This document shows, piece after piece, positions 50,736 through 62,369 of a stretch of 64,000 nt of DNA. Where the stretch lies: the NCBI GenBank assembly GCA_947561395.2, contig OX387191.1, positions 33,249,439 to 33,313,438 on the forward strand. Reading direction: 5' to 3'. Made by a program: the position numbers and the translations under genes. Source of the stretch: Buxus sempervirens. Its lineage: Eukaryota; Streptophyta; Magnoliopsida; Buxales; Buxaceae. Within the stretch, counting starts at the first letter, position 1, and every line of letters starts with the position of its first letter. The notes beneath the pieces were generated by a model. That model worked only from the letters and a program-made list of their open reading frames with translations. It did not search any database and was not told where the DNA came from.

Positions 50736-53312
50736 TGTAATGACCTAACTCAGAGAGGTATTGTCCGCTTGGGCCTATGCCCGCACAATTTTGTCCTCAA
50801 AAGGTGCCACGTTAGGTAGGGTGTTATTCCTAACTCTTATACCTTACCGGGCATTCATCCTTTTCCGATGTAGGATCGGGATGTCACAATGTCAAACACG
50901 CCACTAGAGCTCTTGCATATACACATTATTATGTTTTAAATAAGCATGATCTAGGGCTGAGATTAAATCTTTTTTTTTTATGATAGGTTAATTAGGTTTA
51001 GGAAGGGGATTAACAATCCCCAAAATCCATATGTTTTGAACAAAAAGGGGCTGCTGCTAGGGTTTGGAGAAGAAGATAAAGTGGGGAGAAAGCTTTAATT
51101 TGTGGGTGCAAAACCAGAGATTTAATCAAGTGGGTTAATACACTCTTTATGTTTTCAATGCACATCATCTCTTAGTTTGGTGCTCTTAACCAATCTGTAT
51201 GTGATTTGTGGTGAGAAGGATGATGTATTGCTTTGATTTTCTGCATCTAAGAAGAAACCCATGTTTAACATTTCTAGATTTACTCAATTTAATGCCTGAG
51301 AATTAAATGCTTGAAGGAAACTTCTCACGAGTGCTTTTCAGATATACGGATGTGAGAAGTTTTAAATCTTTAATGTATTTTAGATTTGGGGAATTGGGGT
51401 TGCTGTTTCGTGTTTTATGGGGAAGAAAGAAAAAGTGTGTGCGTGTGAGTGAGAGCAGAGAGAGAGAGAGAGAGAAGGTTATTTTTTCTTTATGGTGAAG
51501 AGAGAAAACATATGAGAGTAAGAAAGAGAGAGAGAAAGGGAGAAAGAAAAAGAGTTGCTTTTTTGTCTTTAATGAGGAGGAGTGAGAACGTATCACAGTG
51601 AGGGGAAGAGAGAGAGAGAAAGAGAAAGAGGAAGGGTTGCTTTTTGTCTTTTAACAAGAAGGAGTGAGAATGTATAAGAGTGAGGGGAGAGAGAGAGAGA
51701 GAGAACGGGTTGCTTGAATTAAAAAAAAATTTATAAAGTTTGATTTGACAGAAGATAGAAAAAATAAAAATGTAAAAAGGGGCAGATTGCTTTAGCTGGG
51801 TAGATTTTGTAAATTTAAGAAGTTTTAGTACTTTATTGATATTTTAAAAACCTAAAATGTAATATAAACAGTGAAATATTCTCATTAATCTAATTGGCTT
51901 TTAAGGGTCAAATGCAAATCAAAACTCAAGGGATAGAGAACTTCTATGCTGAACAAGTGGATTTCAATTTCAATTTACAAGACTTATCATGGAATTTGTA
52001 GTAATAAATAATCATGTTTATGAGCTGTTATTAGAGTTAAATTTTACCATGATATGGTACATGTGTTGAAGTATAAATTGATGGTCTGAAGATTATCAAA
52101 TTAGTCTTGTTAAGAAAAAAAGAACATAAAGGGTGTACTTAGTATGACAATAATCCGCTGGATGATTTACCTAAAACCATAGTGTTCTATGATAGGTGAG
52201 TCTAGTACTCTTCCCTATGCAATTAATGTGATTGGTTCCCTATAAGGTACTCCCAACTATTTTGTAGGTTGAAATTTCTAGGGTTTGAGTCCCTCAAAAT
52301 TAAGAAAGCCTGATTCCAGCTGTATTAAAGTAGAATCAAATACAAATTAAGAGAGCTTGATTCCAACTGTATTAAAGTGGAATCCATGTTATTTTAAGAG
52401 AGTCTGATCCCCGTTGTACTAAAGTGGGATCCAAGGGCATTTGATCCTAGTCATAAGTTGGATCACTCTAGCGGCATGCTTGATTGTAAGATCGTATAGA
52501 TTTGATAGGGGAAGCCAGATCATGTTAATTATAATAATTGAATAATTGATGCCATGGAAATAAATCTTTATCTCACTTCTCTTCCTGTTTGCTTGTGTGG
52601 CATTGCATTTGCATGCTTGCATGACTATTACCTCTTACATTATTCTTCTAATAATTGTTTAGCCTAATTTTAGCCTAATTGTTTAATATTGATGAATTGT
52701 GTTATTGTTCTTATATTATTCTTATTATACTTTTGTTAGAAAGGCATGCTCACTTAATAATGAATATTATAAATATTATAATATGATTTATGAATTGAAC
52801 TTTAGGGAAAACATAGAATAGTTATTTTGGAATATAATAAAAGTGTTTGGTGTATCTATATTAATGTAAAGAGGTATTGTGCATATATTCATAAGGGGCA
52901 TATTAGCCCTACTTACTGAGTTGTGGAAACTCACTCCCTTATTATTTTGCAGGTAAAAATCATAATAGAGGAAATGGCAAAAACAGATTCTGCTTAAATT
53001 TTGTGATAGATTTGGACTTGAATGACTTTTTTGACTTTATCCAGAACCTGACGGATGGTCTTTCTATGTTATTTTTCATATGGTTGGATGTAAAACTTTG
53101 ATTTGATTCAGTTTGGTTTGGTTAAACTAAAGGATTTGTTTTAAATTGTTATCAAGTTTTATTTCTACTGTATCTCTGAACTTTTGGATTCTTTTAAATC
53201 AATGAGACATTTAATGTTAGTAAATAGATATGTTGGTGTTCACTTACGAGCATGGTCAAGTTCCATCCTACTCACGTATCATAATACACGGTTTGCGGTT
53301 TAGGGCGTGACA
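50736..53312 (-). repeat. Right arm (LTR-like) of the inverted pair
   Basis: TG at 50,736 and CA at 53,312. On the minus strand it is followed by AATTGGTATTAGAGCC, a Met-tRNA-type primer-binding site (50,719-50,735), so it is in 5' LTR position. The innermost 50,736-50,888 does not match the left arm and has its own TG…CA ends with 'ccgatgtaggatcgggatg', a word common in plant LTRs. Confidence 0.75.
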
Positions 53313-55260
53313 AATATATGACTAGTAAAAGGGCCAATAGACTGCAACAGCCATCAGGAAACACACCAAACTTTATCTAACCACAAATGACCAAGTCTCA
53401 AAATAGTACACTCCAAAGGCTTGGGTGTCCTTTCAGCCATAACCTGAGCCTTCATGCATTTCCTTAGAGCCATTAGAATGATATTTGGTAGCATATACTA
53501 GCTACATCCAACCATCTACTAATTCGATGGAAGCATACTACGGTCCCGTGTACATTATGATGTAAGCAACCATTTCCTTATCATTATCATGTTTCTAATT
53601 AAGATATCATAGTTCCTATTGGTGTAACATAGGAAGAGGACATAATGATAAATGAAAGCCAAAACTACAAGACTCCGGAGGTAATCCAATAAATAATAAT
53701 AATAATAGGAACAACAACAAAAAACCAGCAAGATAGTACTTAATACAATATAAAATACCTTTACACAGGGCAAAAAGGAGATTAATGGAAGGATCTTCAA
53801 ACAAGTTAGGTGATTCAGTTGAGTGCTAAATATCAATAGCAGGCACCCAAGATCTTCTGCCATATATTTGAAGGGGCTTTCGTTTTCATTGATCCCTCAA
53901 GCCATTGCTGTTAAAATATCATCCAAACCTATTGGAACCAGAATAGAATGCTAGATGTAAGAAGAGACCTCCTGGACCAAACATTAATGAAACATAAAAA
54001 GAAAAAAAACTCAACCAAGAGATGAAAATAAAGATTTACTCTTGAAGGTGATATTAGAACTAAAATAGCACCAATGTGATTATGGACAATAATGGCACCC
54101 TTTTTGGGTTCTAGAATATCCAAAGAGTATGCACTTAACAGCATGGGTGACAACTTTAACTTGACCCAGAATCAACATAGGCAATAAAAAAAATACACGG
54201 GGGCATGTTGACCAAGTGAAGATTGGAAAACAAAACAAAAAGAGTGAATGATCATTTAAAATAGACAATGTGTTCTTCTTTATGATATAGCAGTAAGTCA
54301 AAAAAATATCATCCCCCAAAAATTGCTCTTTTACATAAAACTATTTAGCATTATAGTACAAAAAATATCAGATAAATGCTGGTTCTTAAACTTAGAAAAA
54401 CCATTTTAGTTTAGTGGATGAGCACAAAATGTTTCCAGTATAAGTCCCATGCATCTCACAACAATTCTGTGAAATTTGCTAGACATATCCACGAGCACTA
54501 TCAAATTGGTAAATTTTGATGGGCTTGCGAAAATAACCAAAATTTTCTTTATGACATAATTGAAAAAAAAATATAGAATTCAGAACAATCTTTTATTATG
54601 AAAAGCCATGTCAATCTAAAGTAATCGAGATTCATGAATAAAAGTCACAGAATATAAGAAACCCAATAAACTCGTGTGCCTAACAAGACCCAAAGCATCA
54701 ATATGATCAAACCGTATAGATTTGAACTATGTCTGTTAACATGAAAAGAAGAAGTTATATAATGGTGATTGCCTAAGGAGGTCAAATTCAAGACTATACA
54801 AAGATTAAAAAGGAGCTTACCACTTCAACTTTTTAAGTGATGCATGACCTAATTGACAATGACATAGTAACCCTAGAATTTAATTTAGCAGTACCATCTC
54901 TTGGTTCACTACCAAATAATAAAGCCCATATGACTTATGCCCACCACCAGTTGTCCTCATTGTGAGACATAAAGAATAGTAAAAGATTCCAGCAAAAATA
55001 AGAAATTTTGTTATTTTTTTGCCAAAAGAATATTTACCTGAAATTTATGAATACAATGCACAAAAATAAAGCAAAATATGAGGTAGGGTGAATATTCCCC
55101 CTTAAAGTAACGGTACAAGTAAACCCATCAGCTAAAGCATCACTAGAATCAGGTAATGAGGGATGTATATTAGAAAATTCAGATGACATACCAGAACAGT
55201 GCTTGGAAGCATTTGAATCAATAATCCAAAGGAAAAATAGCTAAGAAGCAAGATATGTAA
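53313..55260 (-). pseudogene. Copia protease/integrase part, upstream half of the split element
   Basis: Broken minus-strand frames show WIIDSNASKH (protease motif, Asn for Gly) near 55,220, CQLGHASLKKLK (integrase zinc region) near 54,850, a DSARGY-like stretch near 54,500, KCILFGYSRTQKG (integrase end) near 54,130, and the start of reverse transcriptase up to 53,313 where the gypsy composite was inserted. Confidence 0.65.
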
Positions 55261-56310
55261 AATGATAGAACCGTTACAGACATCCATCCCAACCAGTGAG
55301 TCCAACAATCAAATAGGAAGTAACACCACATTATATCCTCCAGGTAGATGAATTGGAGAGACAATAACGAAATTGAATGTTGCAGCAATCACAAGCACTA
55401 GGATTGGAATGAGGAACTATATTTGCCGAATATAGCAGCAACAGCAAACCACAAATTAATATGGTTATAAAGCAGCAGCCACGACTCAGAAAATAATGCA
55501 ATACCACCAGTAACGCCTCTGATTTGTAGTATGTTGGTGTTTTCAGGCTCAAAAATTCATTGTACTTTCCTATGTAAGAGTTTCACATGCGTGTGTGCTC
55601 TTCGAATGTAAGGGTCTTATTATTCTGTGCTTATTGATTAATTTGAAAATTAAATCAAAGGCTAATCAAAGAAATTCAATTAAACCAAAGAAATCTTCTA
55701 TTTAATCTAAATCCGAAAGTGTTAAGTGTTTGCAAAACCCCATTCTCGAGATTTCGAGGAACCTTCGATATGTCAAAGGCCATGTCAAAGAAAGTTTCGA
55801 TTAAATCGTAGCTATTTCCAATTTGATCTAAATATGGAAATTTTGAATAGTTGTGTCTTTTCCATTCCGATTTTTATTGTTGGGCAATTTTATGGACAGT
55901 TGGCAAATGTTGAATGATTTTGTGAGTGTTATCAACCTTGAATCGATAAATCAAACGCATCTGATCACCAAAAGGTTCTATTAAATCCTTTATAAGGATC
56001 TGGAGACTACGGTTTGGGTATGAGTGTGCAATAGAAAAAGCTCTATTCTCATTCTTCCTGATCCTGTACTTTGAAAGACTGATTAATACCACTCTGTAAG
56101 TTCCCTTTACCTAGTATTTGAGTGCACATTACTGAAAAGAGGTCCAAGACCATTGAACGCTGGAAGCTAAGGCACCACAACCCATTGCACTGAAGAATAA
56201 ATCCAAAAGGAGGCATTTACGGCTTTGATTACAAAGGCTTTTGAGCCTTGCCTCATCCATTCGATAGGTAATTGTTTCCTCTTGTTTTTGCTTTGAATAC
56301 CCACTTTCAT
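55261..56310. other. No gene recognised
   Basis: The sequence is mixed. It may include leftover copia gag or LTR from the elements on either side, but no LTR boundary, primer-binding site or coherent frame can be supported. Confidence 0.4.
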
Positions 56311-57453
56311 CATAGTTTCATGGCCTGAATGTTCTACTGTACACTTTAAATCATCTGGTTCAGCCACATATATGAGTTAAAAATTTCTGTTTCCATCCAT
56401 TTCTGAGCTCTGTTGCATCACAGTTTTCTGGTATACTCAGTTTTTTTTGTTTTACTGTGATCAGGCAAGCCCCTTTATTCCATAAGCAACCAATCTTAAA
56501 GCCTTAAATATATGTTTTTGCTTTGATTTTTTGTCATAGGACCCATCAAATCCTTGCCTCCTACTGTTGATCTCATGAAAGTTTAACCCTTAGCTGGGGA
56601 TAAAGAGATGGAAACAAAAAATACTCTTACCTGTTTGATACCCTCGATATTGTCTATGTTGTCAACCCACAAACCCGAGTCTCCTAAAGATGGTAGTGAG
56701 TCTGTTGAACTGAATGCATGGGTTAAATCAGAAAAAATGTCCAAACAATACCTAACTCGTTGACAAATGACATGTGTTAATTTCTATTTCTTTTGTAGTT
56801 ATGAACTTGCAACGGAAATACGAGATGCCTCACATAAAAAATGTGACTGAAGATGCCAGAGTTAAGAAATTTCCATAAGTAAGTTCTGAATTTTATCATT
56901 ACTGACGGCAAACCTATATCAGAACAAATTAACAAGTATCAGAGAACAGTAAGAGACCTGACCAGTGAAGACATTATCCTGCCTGAAGAGTTTGTAGCAG
57001 GAACTCTTCTTGAGAAGCTTTCTACTTCCTGGAAAGATTATCAGATGAGTTTGAACCACAAAAGGAAGGCGATGAAAATTGAGGAACTGATAGTCCATAT
57101 AAGGATTGAATAACAAGGCCTCAACCGTGAGAAATCCCAAAAAACCCAATTCTAAAATCCCCATAAGCAAGGCCAATATTGTGGAGGATGATTCTAGGAA
57201 GAAGGAAAAGAGATTCTCAGGATGATACTCAAAAACCAAAGCAACCAGACTCAAAGAAGAAAAAAGGAAACTGTTAAGTTTGTGGTAAACCTGGTCATCA
57301 TGTTTTCCAGTATCAGAAAAAGAAGGGCAGGAACAAACCACAGTCAAATATAACTAAGTCTAATGTCATTGTGGCTGTGGTTTTAGAGATCAATTTTATC
57401 AGCAACCCCAAGGAGTGAGTGATGGACATTGGGGCCACCAAGCACATTTATAG

Positions 57454-58248
57454 TGTGACATCCTGGTTGTTTAAGTGGGCGGCTGTGATATAGGCGAGGT
57501 GAGAGACCTGGACGAGCTACCAGGCGGGTATGGTTGGGATCCCACATCGCTTGGGGAGGGTATGGGGATGTGCTATAAGTAGTCTTGTGAACCCTTAATT
57601 AGAGAAAGGCCTTTTAAGGCATAACACGAGACTAAATCCCCTTGGAACCCTCAAATTAAGCGTGCTCGGGTGAGAACAATGCTATGATGGGTGACCACTG
57701 GGAAGTTTTCTCGTGTTATCCCTTGAAAACAAATCCGTGAAGGCCCATTGGACCCAGAGCGGACAATATCTTATTGGGTATGGGTCCGGGGCATTACAAA
57801 TGGTATCAGAGCCTACCCCAACTGGAAATGTAGAGGTTCGGCCCAACGCAAGGACGCGTTGTCCCATAGAGGGGAGTATGTGACATCCTGGCTGTTTGAG
57901 TGGGCAGCTATGATGTGGATGGGATGAGAGGCCTGGGCGAGCTACCACAGTGGCGAGCTACCAGGCAGGGATGTGCATATGATTGGAATCCCACATCGTT
58001 CGGGGAGGGTATGAGGATGTGCTATAAGTATTCTTGTGATTCCTTAATTAACAAGAGGTCCTTTTAAGGCATAACACGGGACTAAATCCCCTTGGAACCC
58101 ACAAGTTAAGCATGCTCGGATGAGAGCAGTGCTATGATGGATAGCCACTGGGAAGTTTTCTCGTGTTATCCCTTAAGAACAAATCCATGAGAGCCCATTG
58201 AGCCAAGAGCAGACAATATCTTGTTGAGTATGAGTCCAGGGTGTTCCA
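57454..58248 (+). mobile_element. Cassandra-type TRIM with 5S rRNA-like LTRs, TSD TATAG
   Basis: Two LTRs, 57454-57798 and 57879-58248, flank only 80 bp. That internal part holds a Met-tRNA primer-binding site (TGGTATCAGAGCC at 57,801) and a purine tract (AGAGGGGAGTA) just before the second LTR. Each LTR includes a segment resembling plant 5S rRNA (57,631-57,719 and 58,081-58,169; cores 'aagcgtgctcgggtgagaac' and 'aagcatgctcggatgagagc'). TATAG stands at 57,449-57,453 and 58,249-58,253. This structure matches the Cassandra family. It has no protein genes and depends on other elements to move. Confidence 0.93.
57631..57719 (+). other. 5S rRNA-like segment in the first Cassandra LTR
   Basis: Resembles the internal promoter and 3' half of plant 5S rRNA ('gatgggtgaccactgggaag' near its end). 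It is not a functional 5S gene because the 5' part is divergent. The second LTR has a copy at 58,081-58,169. Confidence 0.8.
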
Positions 58249-60498
58249 TATAGAGACCGTGCCTTGTTTATAACTTACCTTTCGGTGGGAGAGGGATGTA
58301 GGTGGACTACTTGATTCTCACCATCTCTAACAATTGAAAAAGGAAAATTTAAATCAAGCTAACTTCTGGGAAGCAGTTGGTCTTGTCTGATGTACTTCAT
58401 GTGCCAGGTATTAGAAGGAATTTAGTGTCTGGATTCCTATAGAGTAAAGTAGGAATTAAGCTACTCTTTGAGGGGGATAAACTATTGATGTCTTAAGAAA
58501 AGGCCATTTTAGATATGGTCTCTTTGTACTAAATATTTTTGACGAAATTAATGAAGTTTGCAATTCTACTTATACTGATTCTTCACATTGGTGGCATGAT
58601 AGACAAAGACACCAATGTTTCTCATACTAAAATAATGGAAATATTAGGATTAATTAATAAATTAATGAATTTAATGACTTTAAATTTTGATAAATGTGAA
58701 TACTGTTTTAAAGAAAAATTCAGTAACAAACCTAATAAGATAGTAGCTAGAGAATCTAAACTACTTAGTCTTACACACAGTAACTTAGGTGACATGAAAT
58801 AATGTCTACAGGTGGTAAGAAGTACTTTATAACCTTCATAGATGACTATCGCAAATAACTAGAGTTTATCTGCTAAGAATTAAAGATGAGGTTGAAGAAA
58901 CCTTCATCAAATATAAAACTGAGTAGAAAATCAGCTAGATAACAAGATCAAAAGACTAGGGACTAATATTGTGACAAGAACGGTATAATTCATGAAATTA
59001 CCACTCCTTAGTCACCTGAGCCTGATGGAGTTGCTGAGAGAAAGAATGAAATTCTCAAAGAAATAATGAACTCCATGTTAATAGATTCTGGTTCACCCTC
59101 GAACTCGAGGGGGAAAGCAATCTTATCAACCTATTTTGGTAACCCATAAGAAGACTGGTAAGACACATGAGAACTATGGAGAGAACATAGTCCTAACCAA
59201 AATCATCTAGGAGTATGGGGATATCCAGACAAAGTGGGTCTTCCAGAAATCAAGAGGAAGAAGATTAGTTTTAAGACCATTGATTATGTATTCATAGGAT
59301 ATGCTGAAGACAGTGGTGCCTACAAATTCCTTGTTTTGAGATTTGTAGATGATAATGAAATTACAACAGATTCTATAATTGAATATAAAGATGCAAAACT
59401 TTTTGAGAACATATTTCATTTAAAATCAACATCTGCAGTAAGTCCAGATGTGGCTTCCTTTAGTCAAACCAATTAGATAGAACCTGAACCTAATCTAGTA
59501 CCAAAACCTAAACCTGAACTTTGAAAAAGTAAAAGACCTAGAAACACAACTAACCTAGGATATGACTTTTATGTGTTTTTAGTAAACAATGACCCTGTAA
59601 CACATGAAGAAGTTATGAGTTCAACAAATGTAGCATTTTGGAGAGAAGCAATAAATAATGAATTAGATTCCATATTAGCTAATCACACTTGGGAGTTAGT
59701 TGATTTGCCATTTAGATCTAAACCCATAGGTTGCAAGTGGACCTTTTAGAAGAAACTAAAAACTGAAGGTTAAATAGATAAAGCTATAATAATCGCTAAA
59801 GGTTTTACCCAACAAAAAGAAGAAAAATATTTTGACACTAATGCACCAGTAGCTAGAATTACAACTATCAGAATTTTAATAGCTTTAGCATCCATTCATA
59901 ACTTGATAATACACCAATTGGACATAAGAACTGCTTTCTTAAATAGTGACTTAGAAAATGAAATTTATATTGAAAACTAGAAAGATTTAAAGTAGTAGGA
60001 CAAGAGAACAAAGTTTGTAGGCTAATTAAATCCTTATGTGATTTAAAACAAGTAACTAAACAACGGCTTGAATAACATGCTTGTTAAAAATTGGTTTCAC
60101 ATAAATGATTCTTATAGACGTGTTTATTATAGATCCTCTAGTAGCATTGGTATTATTATATGTCTATATATAGATTATACGCTTATTATGGTCACTAACT
60201 TAGATATATAGTTACCTCTACTAAGCAAATCTCTTTTCTAAATTTGAAATGAAAGATTTAGGAGAGGCTGATTTCATTTTAGGCATCAAAATTACCAGAG
60301 AGTCGAGCAATACCACATTGACACAATCACATTATGTAGAGAAGATATATTAAGGAAGTTTGGACATATAGACTCAGATTTATTGTCCATTTCTTATAAT
60401 GTTGGAATACATTTAAGGAAAAATTCTGGTGATAGGGCTCATATTAATGGGCTAGCATGCTACTGGACAAAAATGTGCAGCCCTTAAGGAGCGTGGAT

Positions 60499-60890
60499 TG
60501 TCAAATCCTGGAATCCCACATTGCTCGAGAAGGAGAAAATGAAGGCCCATATATGCAGTCTTATGACTCCCTCAAGTAACAAGGCCTTTTGGGGTAAAAC
60601 CCAAGAACAAAACCGTGAGGCCCAACGGGCCAAAGCGGACAATGTCGTTGTGGGTGGGATCGAGGCATTACAGAATAGTATCAAAGCTGGACCCTGACTG
60701 GAAATAGAGGATCCTAACTATTGTGATATCCTGGAATCCAACATTGCTTGGGGAGGATAAATTAAAGGTCTATATATGTAGGCTTGTGACTCCCTCAAGC
60801 AACGAGGCCTCGGGATAAAACCTAGGTGCAAAACCATGAGGGCCCAATGGGCCAAAGTGGACAAAATCGTTGCTGGTGGAGTGTCTTCCA
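60499..60890 (+). mobile_element. Second TRIM-like element without 5S segment
   Basis: Two similar repeats of about 170 bp, 60499-60672 and 60722-60890, start TGTCAAATCCTGG and TGTGATATCCTGG. The first ends GGCATTACA, followed by a decayed primer-binding site (gaatagtatcaaagctgg). Shared words with Cassandra LTRs include 'ggcccaa…gggccaaag(c/t)ggaca'. It sits inside the plus-strand copia RNase H/RT region. No clear target duplication was found. Confidence 0.65.
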
Positions 60891-61689
60891 TATAGACTAT
60901 GCTAGAGTGATTGGCTCTTTGATTTACTTGATTAACCGTAAAAAACTGAGATAGCATATGCAATACGAAGATTGAGTAAAATACATTCACTGTCCTAAGT
61001 ACGAGCATTGGAGTGCATTGTTTAGGGTGTTGAGGTACCTCTGAGAGTTACTATGCATTATGGGTTGCAATACTAGGGTTATCCCGCTATTTTAGAGGGC
61101 TATCGCAACACCAATTGGGTGACTTGACAGAATTAATCTAACTCAACTTGTAGCTATGTGTTCACTTTAGAAGGAGGAGCTATTCCATGAAAATCATGTA
61201 AACTATCATATAATTCGAAATCCACTATGGATTTTGAGTTTGTAGCTTTAAAGGTAGCAGTGGAGAGGCAAAATGGTTGAGAAACATTCTATATGATATC
61301 CATTTATAGATAAAACCAGCGCCTCCTATTACTATTTTATGTGATAATCAAGCCACAATAGCTAAAGCAATAAAATTTATAATGGAAAGACGAAACACAT
61401 TAGATTGAGGCATAATATTATTAGGCAATTACTCAATGATAGGATAATTGCATTTAGGGTCCATAAGGTTCAATCAATTGGAATTGGAGTTAAGAATTCT
61501 AATTCAAATTCCAATTCATTAAGAACTGGAATTTAATAAAATTGAAATTCTTGTGATTGGATGACAAGACAAATTGAAATTTGGAATTAGAATTTCATAA
61601 GAACTAGGATTAAATTCCAATTCCAATGATTGGATGGGCTTATAAAACTCAATGACAATTTCTTAATTATAGAAAATAATGATAATATA

Positions 61690-62190
61690 CTCTCATCCTT
61701 TCTCTTTAGAAATTTCACTCCCCAAGTATTTTTCTTTTCCAAACTTTTCTCTAGAACTTTCTCTCTCTAGAAATTTCTCTAGAGCATTCCCCTTATCTTA
61801 TTAGAATTCTCTCTCTAGAATCTTCTCTTTTCTACTTTTCTCTCTCTAGATCATTGTCTCTCTAGTTTTTCTCTCTACAGCATTCTATCCTCTTTTCTAG
61901 AGTTCTCTTTAGAAACTTATTAATAAATTTTCTCAATATTTTATCTCTCTAGAGCACTCCTCTTATCTTTTATAGGTGTCTCTCAGTAATCTCTCTCTGT
62001 AGATTTTCTATCTAGTGCATTCTTCTCTTTTTCTAGTGTTTTCTCTCTAGATCATCACTCTAGTTTCTCTCTACAGCATTCTATCCTCTTTTCTAGAGTT
62101 TTCTCTCTCTTGAAAGTTAGTTATATATTTTCTCTAAAATTTATCTCTCTAGACCATTCTCCTTATCTTTCTAGAGTTTTCTCTCTTTGG
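61690..62190. repeat. TCTCTCTAGA-rich low-complexity tract
   Basis: About 500 bp in which 'ctctctaga' or 'tctagag' words recur at irregular spacing, giving many CTAG sites and short palindromes. It lies in or next to the 3' LTR of the plus-strand copia. The corresponding 5' side (before 56,316) has no such tract. Confidence 0.7.
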
Positions 62191-62369
62191 TTTATGACAT
62201 GCATGTTCTATTGTATGTTTTAAATCATCTGCTCTAATCACATACACGAGTTTAAAGTTTCTGTTTCCATCACACTTCTGAGCTTTGTTGCATCACAGCT
62301 TTCTGATATACTCAGATTTATGTTTTATTATGATTATACAAGCCCCTTTATTCCATAAACCACCAACAG

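Larger units (their letters stand above)
43827..53312. mobile_element. Composite gypsy insertion with inverted long terminal repeats, TSD AATAT
   Basis: The block starts TGTCACGCCTTAAACC and ends GGTTTAGGGCGTGACA on the same strand, so its ends are inverted copies. AATAT stands at 43,822-43,826 and again at 53,313-53,317. The arm 43,827 to about 46,890 (minus a 0.7-kb LINE) matches the reverse complement of about 50,903-53,312 along its length, including the CT-rich/GA-rich tracts at 45,400-45,650 and 51,450-51,710. Between the arms is a gypsy internal region (minus strand) with primer-binding site and polypurine tract. Normal LTRs are direct repeats, so one arm is flipped or the block is a composite. 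Confidence 0.85.
56780..61470 (+). pseudogene. Copia gag-pol remnant (plus strand)
   Basis: Gag text (ISEQINKYQRTVRDL, then a KLSTSWKDYQM segment) is at about 56,920-57,070. A zinc knuckle (CGKPGHHVFQ) lies near 57,290, and the protease start MDIGATKHI near 57,425 is interrupted by the Cassandra insertion. Post-protease text (VLHVPGIRRNLVSGF) is near 58,400, an integrase C-terminal part (KTIDYVFIGYAED) near 59,275, RT (AFWREAINNELDS… HQLDIRTAFLNSD) at 59,635-59,960, and an RNase H end (KHIRLRHNIIRQLL) near 61,395. Many stops and frameshifts. Confidence 0.8.
56316..62368 (+). mobile_element. Decayed Ty1-copia element with nested TRIMs
   Basis: Direct repeats of about 175 bp at 56,316-56,496 and 62,189-62,368 (both with 'tttaaatcatctg', 'gtttctgtttccatc', 'cccctttattccataa') look like the remaining LTR parts. 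Between them gag, protease, integrase, RT and RNase H remnants follow in copia order on the plus strand. Upstream of the 3' repeat, 61,440-61,690 has 'gggcttataaaa', a possible LTR TATA region. No target duplication could be fixed. Confidence 0.6.

Noticed and set aside
50736-50888. Independent 153-bp solo LTR (TG...CA ends)
   Set aside because: No target duplication flanks it, and its inner end is exactly at the gypsy primer-binding site, so it is better treated as the inner end of the right arm; kept as an alternative in the findings.
57631-58169. 5S rRNA gene array
   Set aside because: The 5S-like pieces are inside two LTRs with primer-binding site, purine tract and target duplication, so they belong to a Cassandra element rather than a 5S locus.
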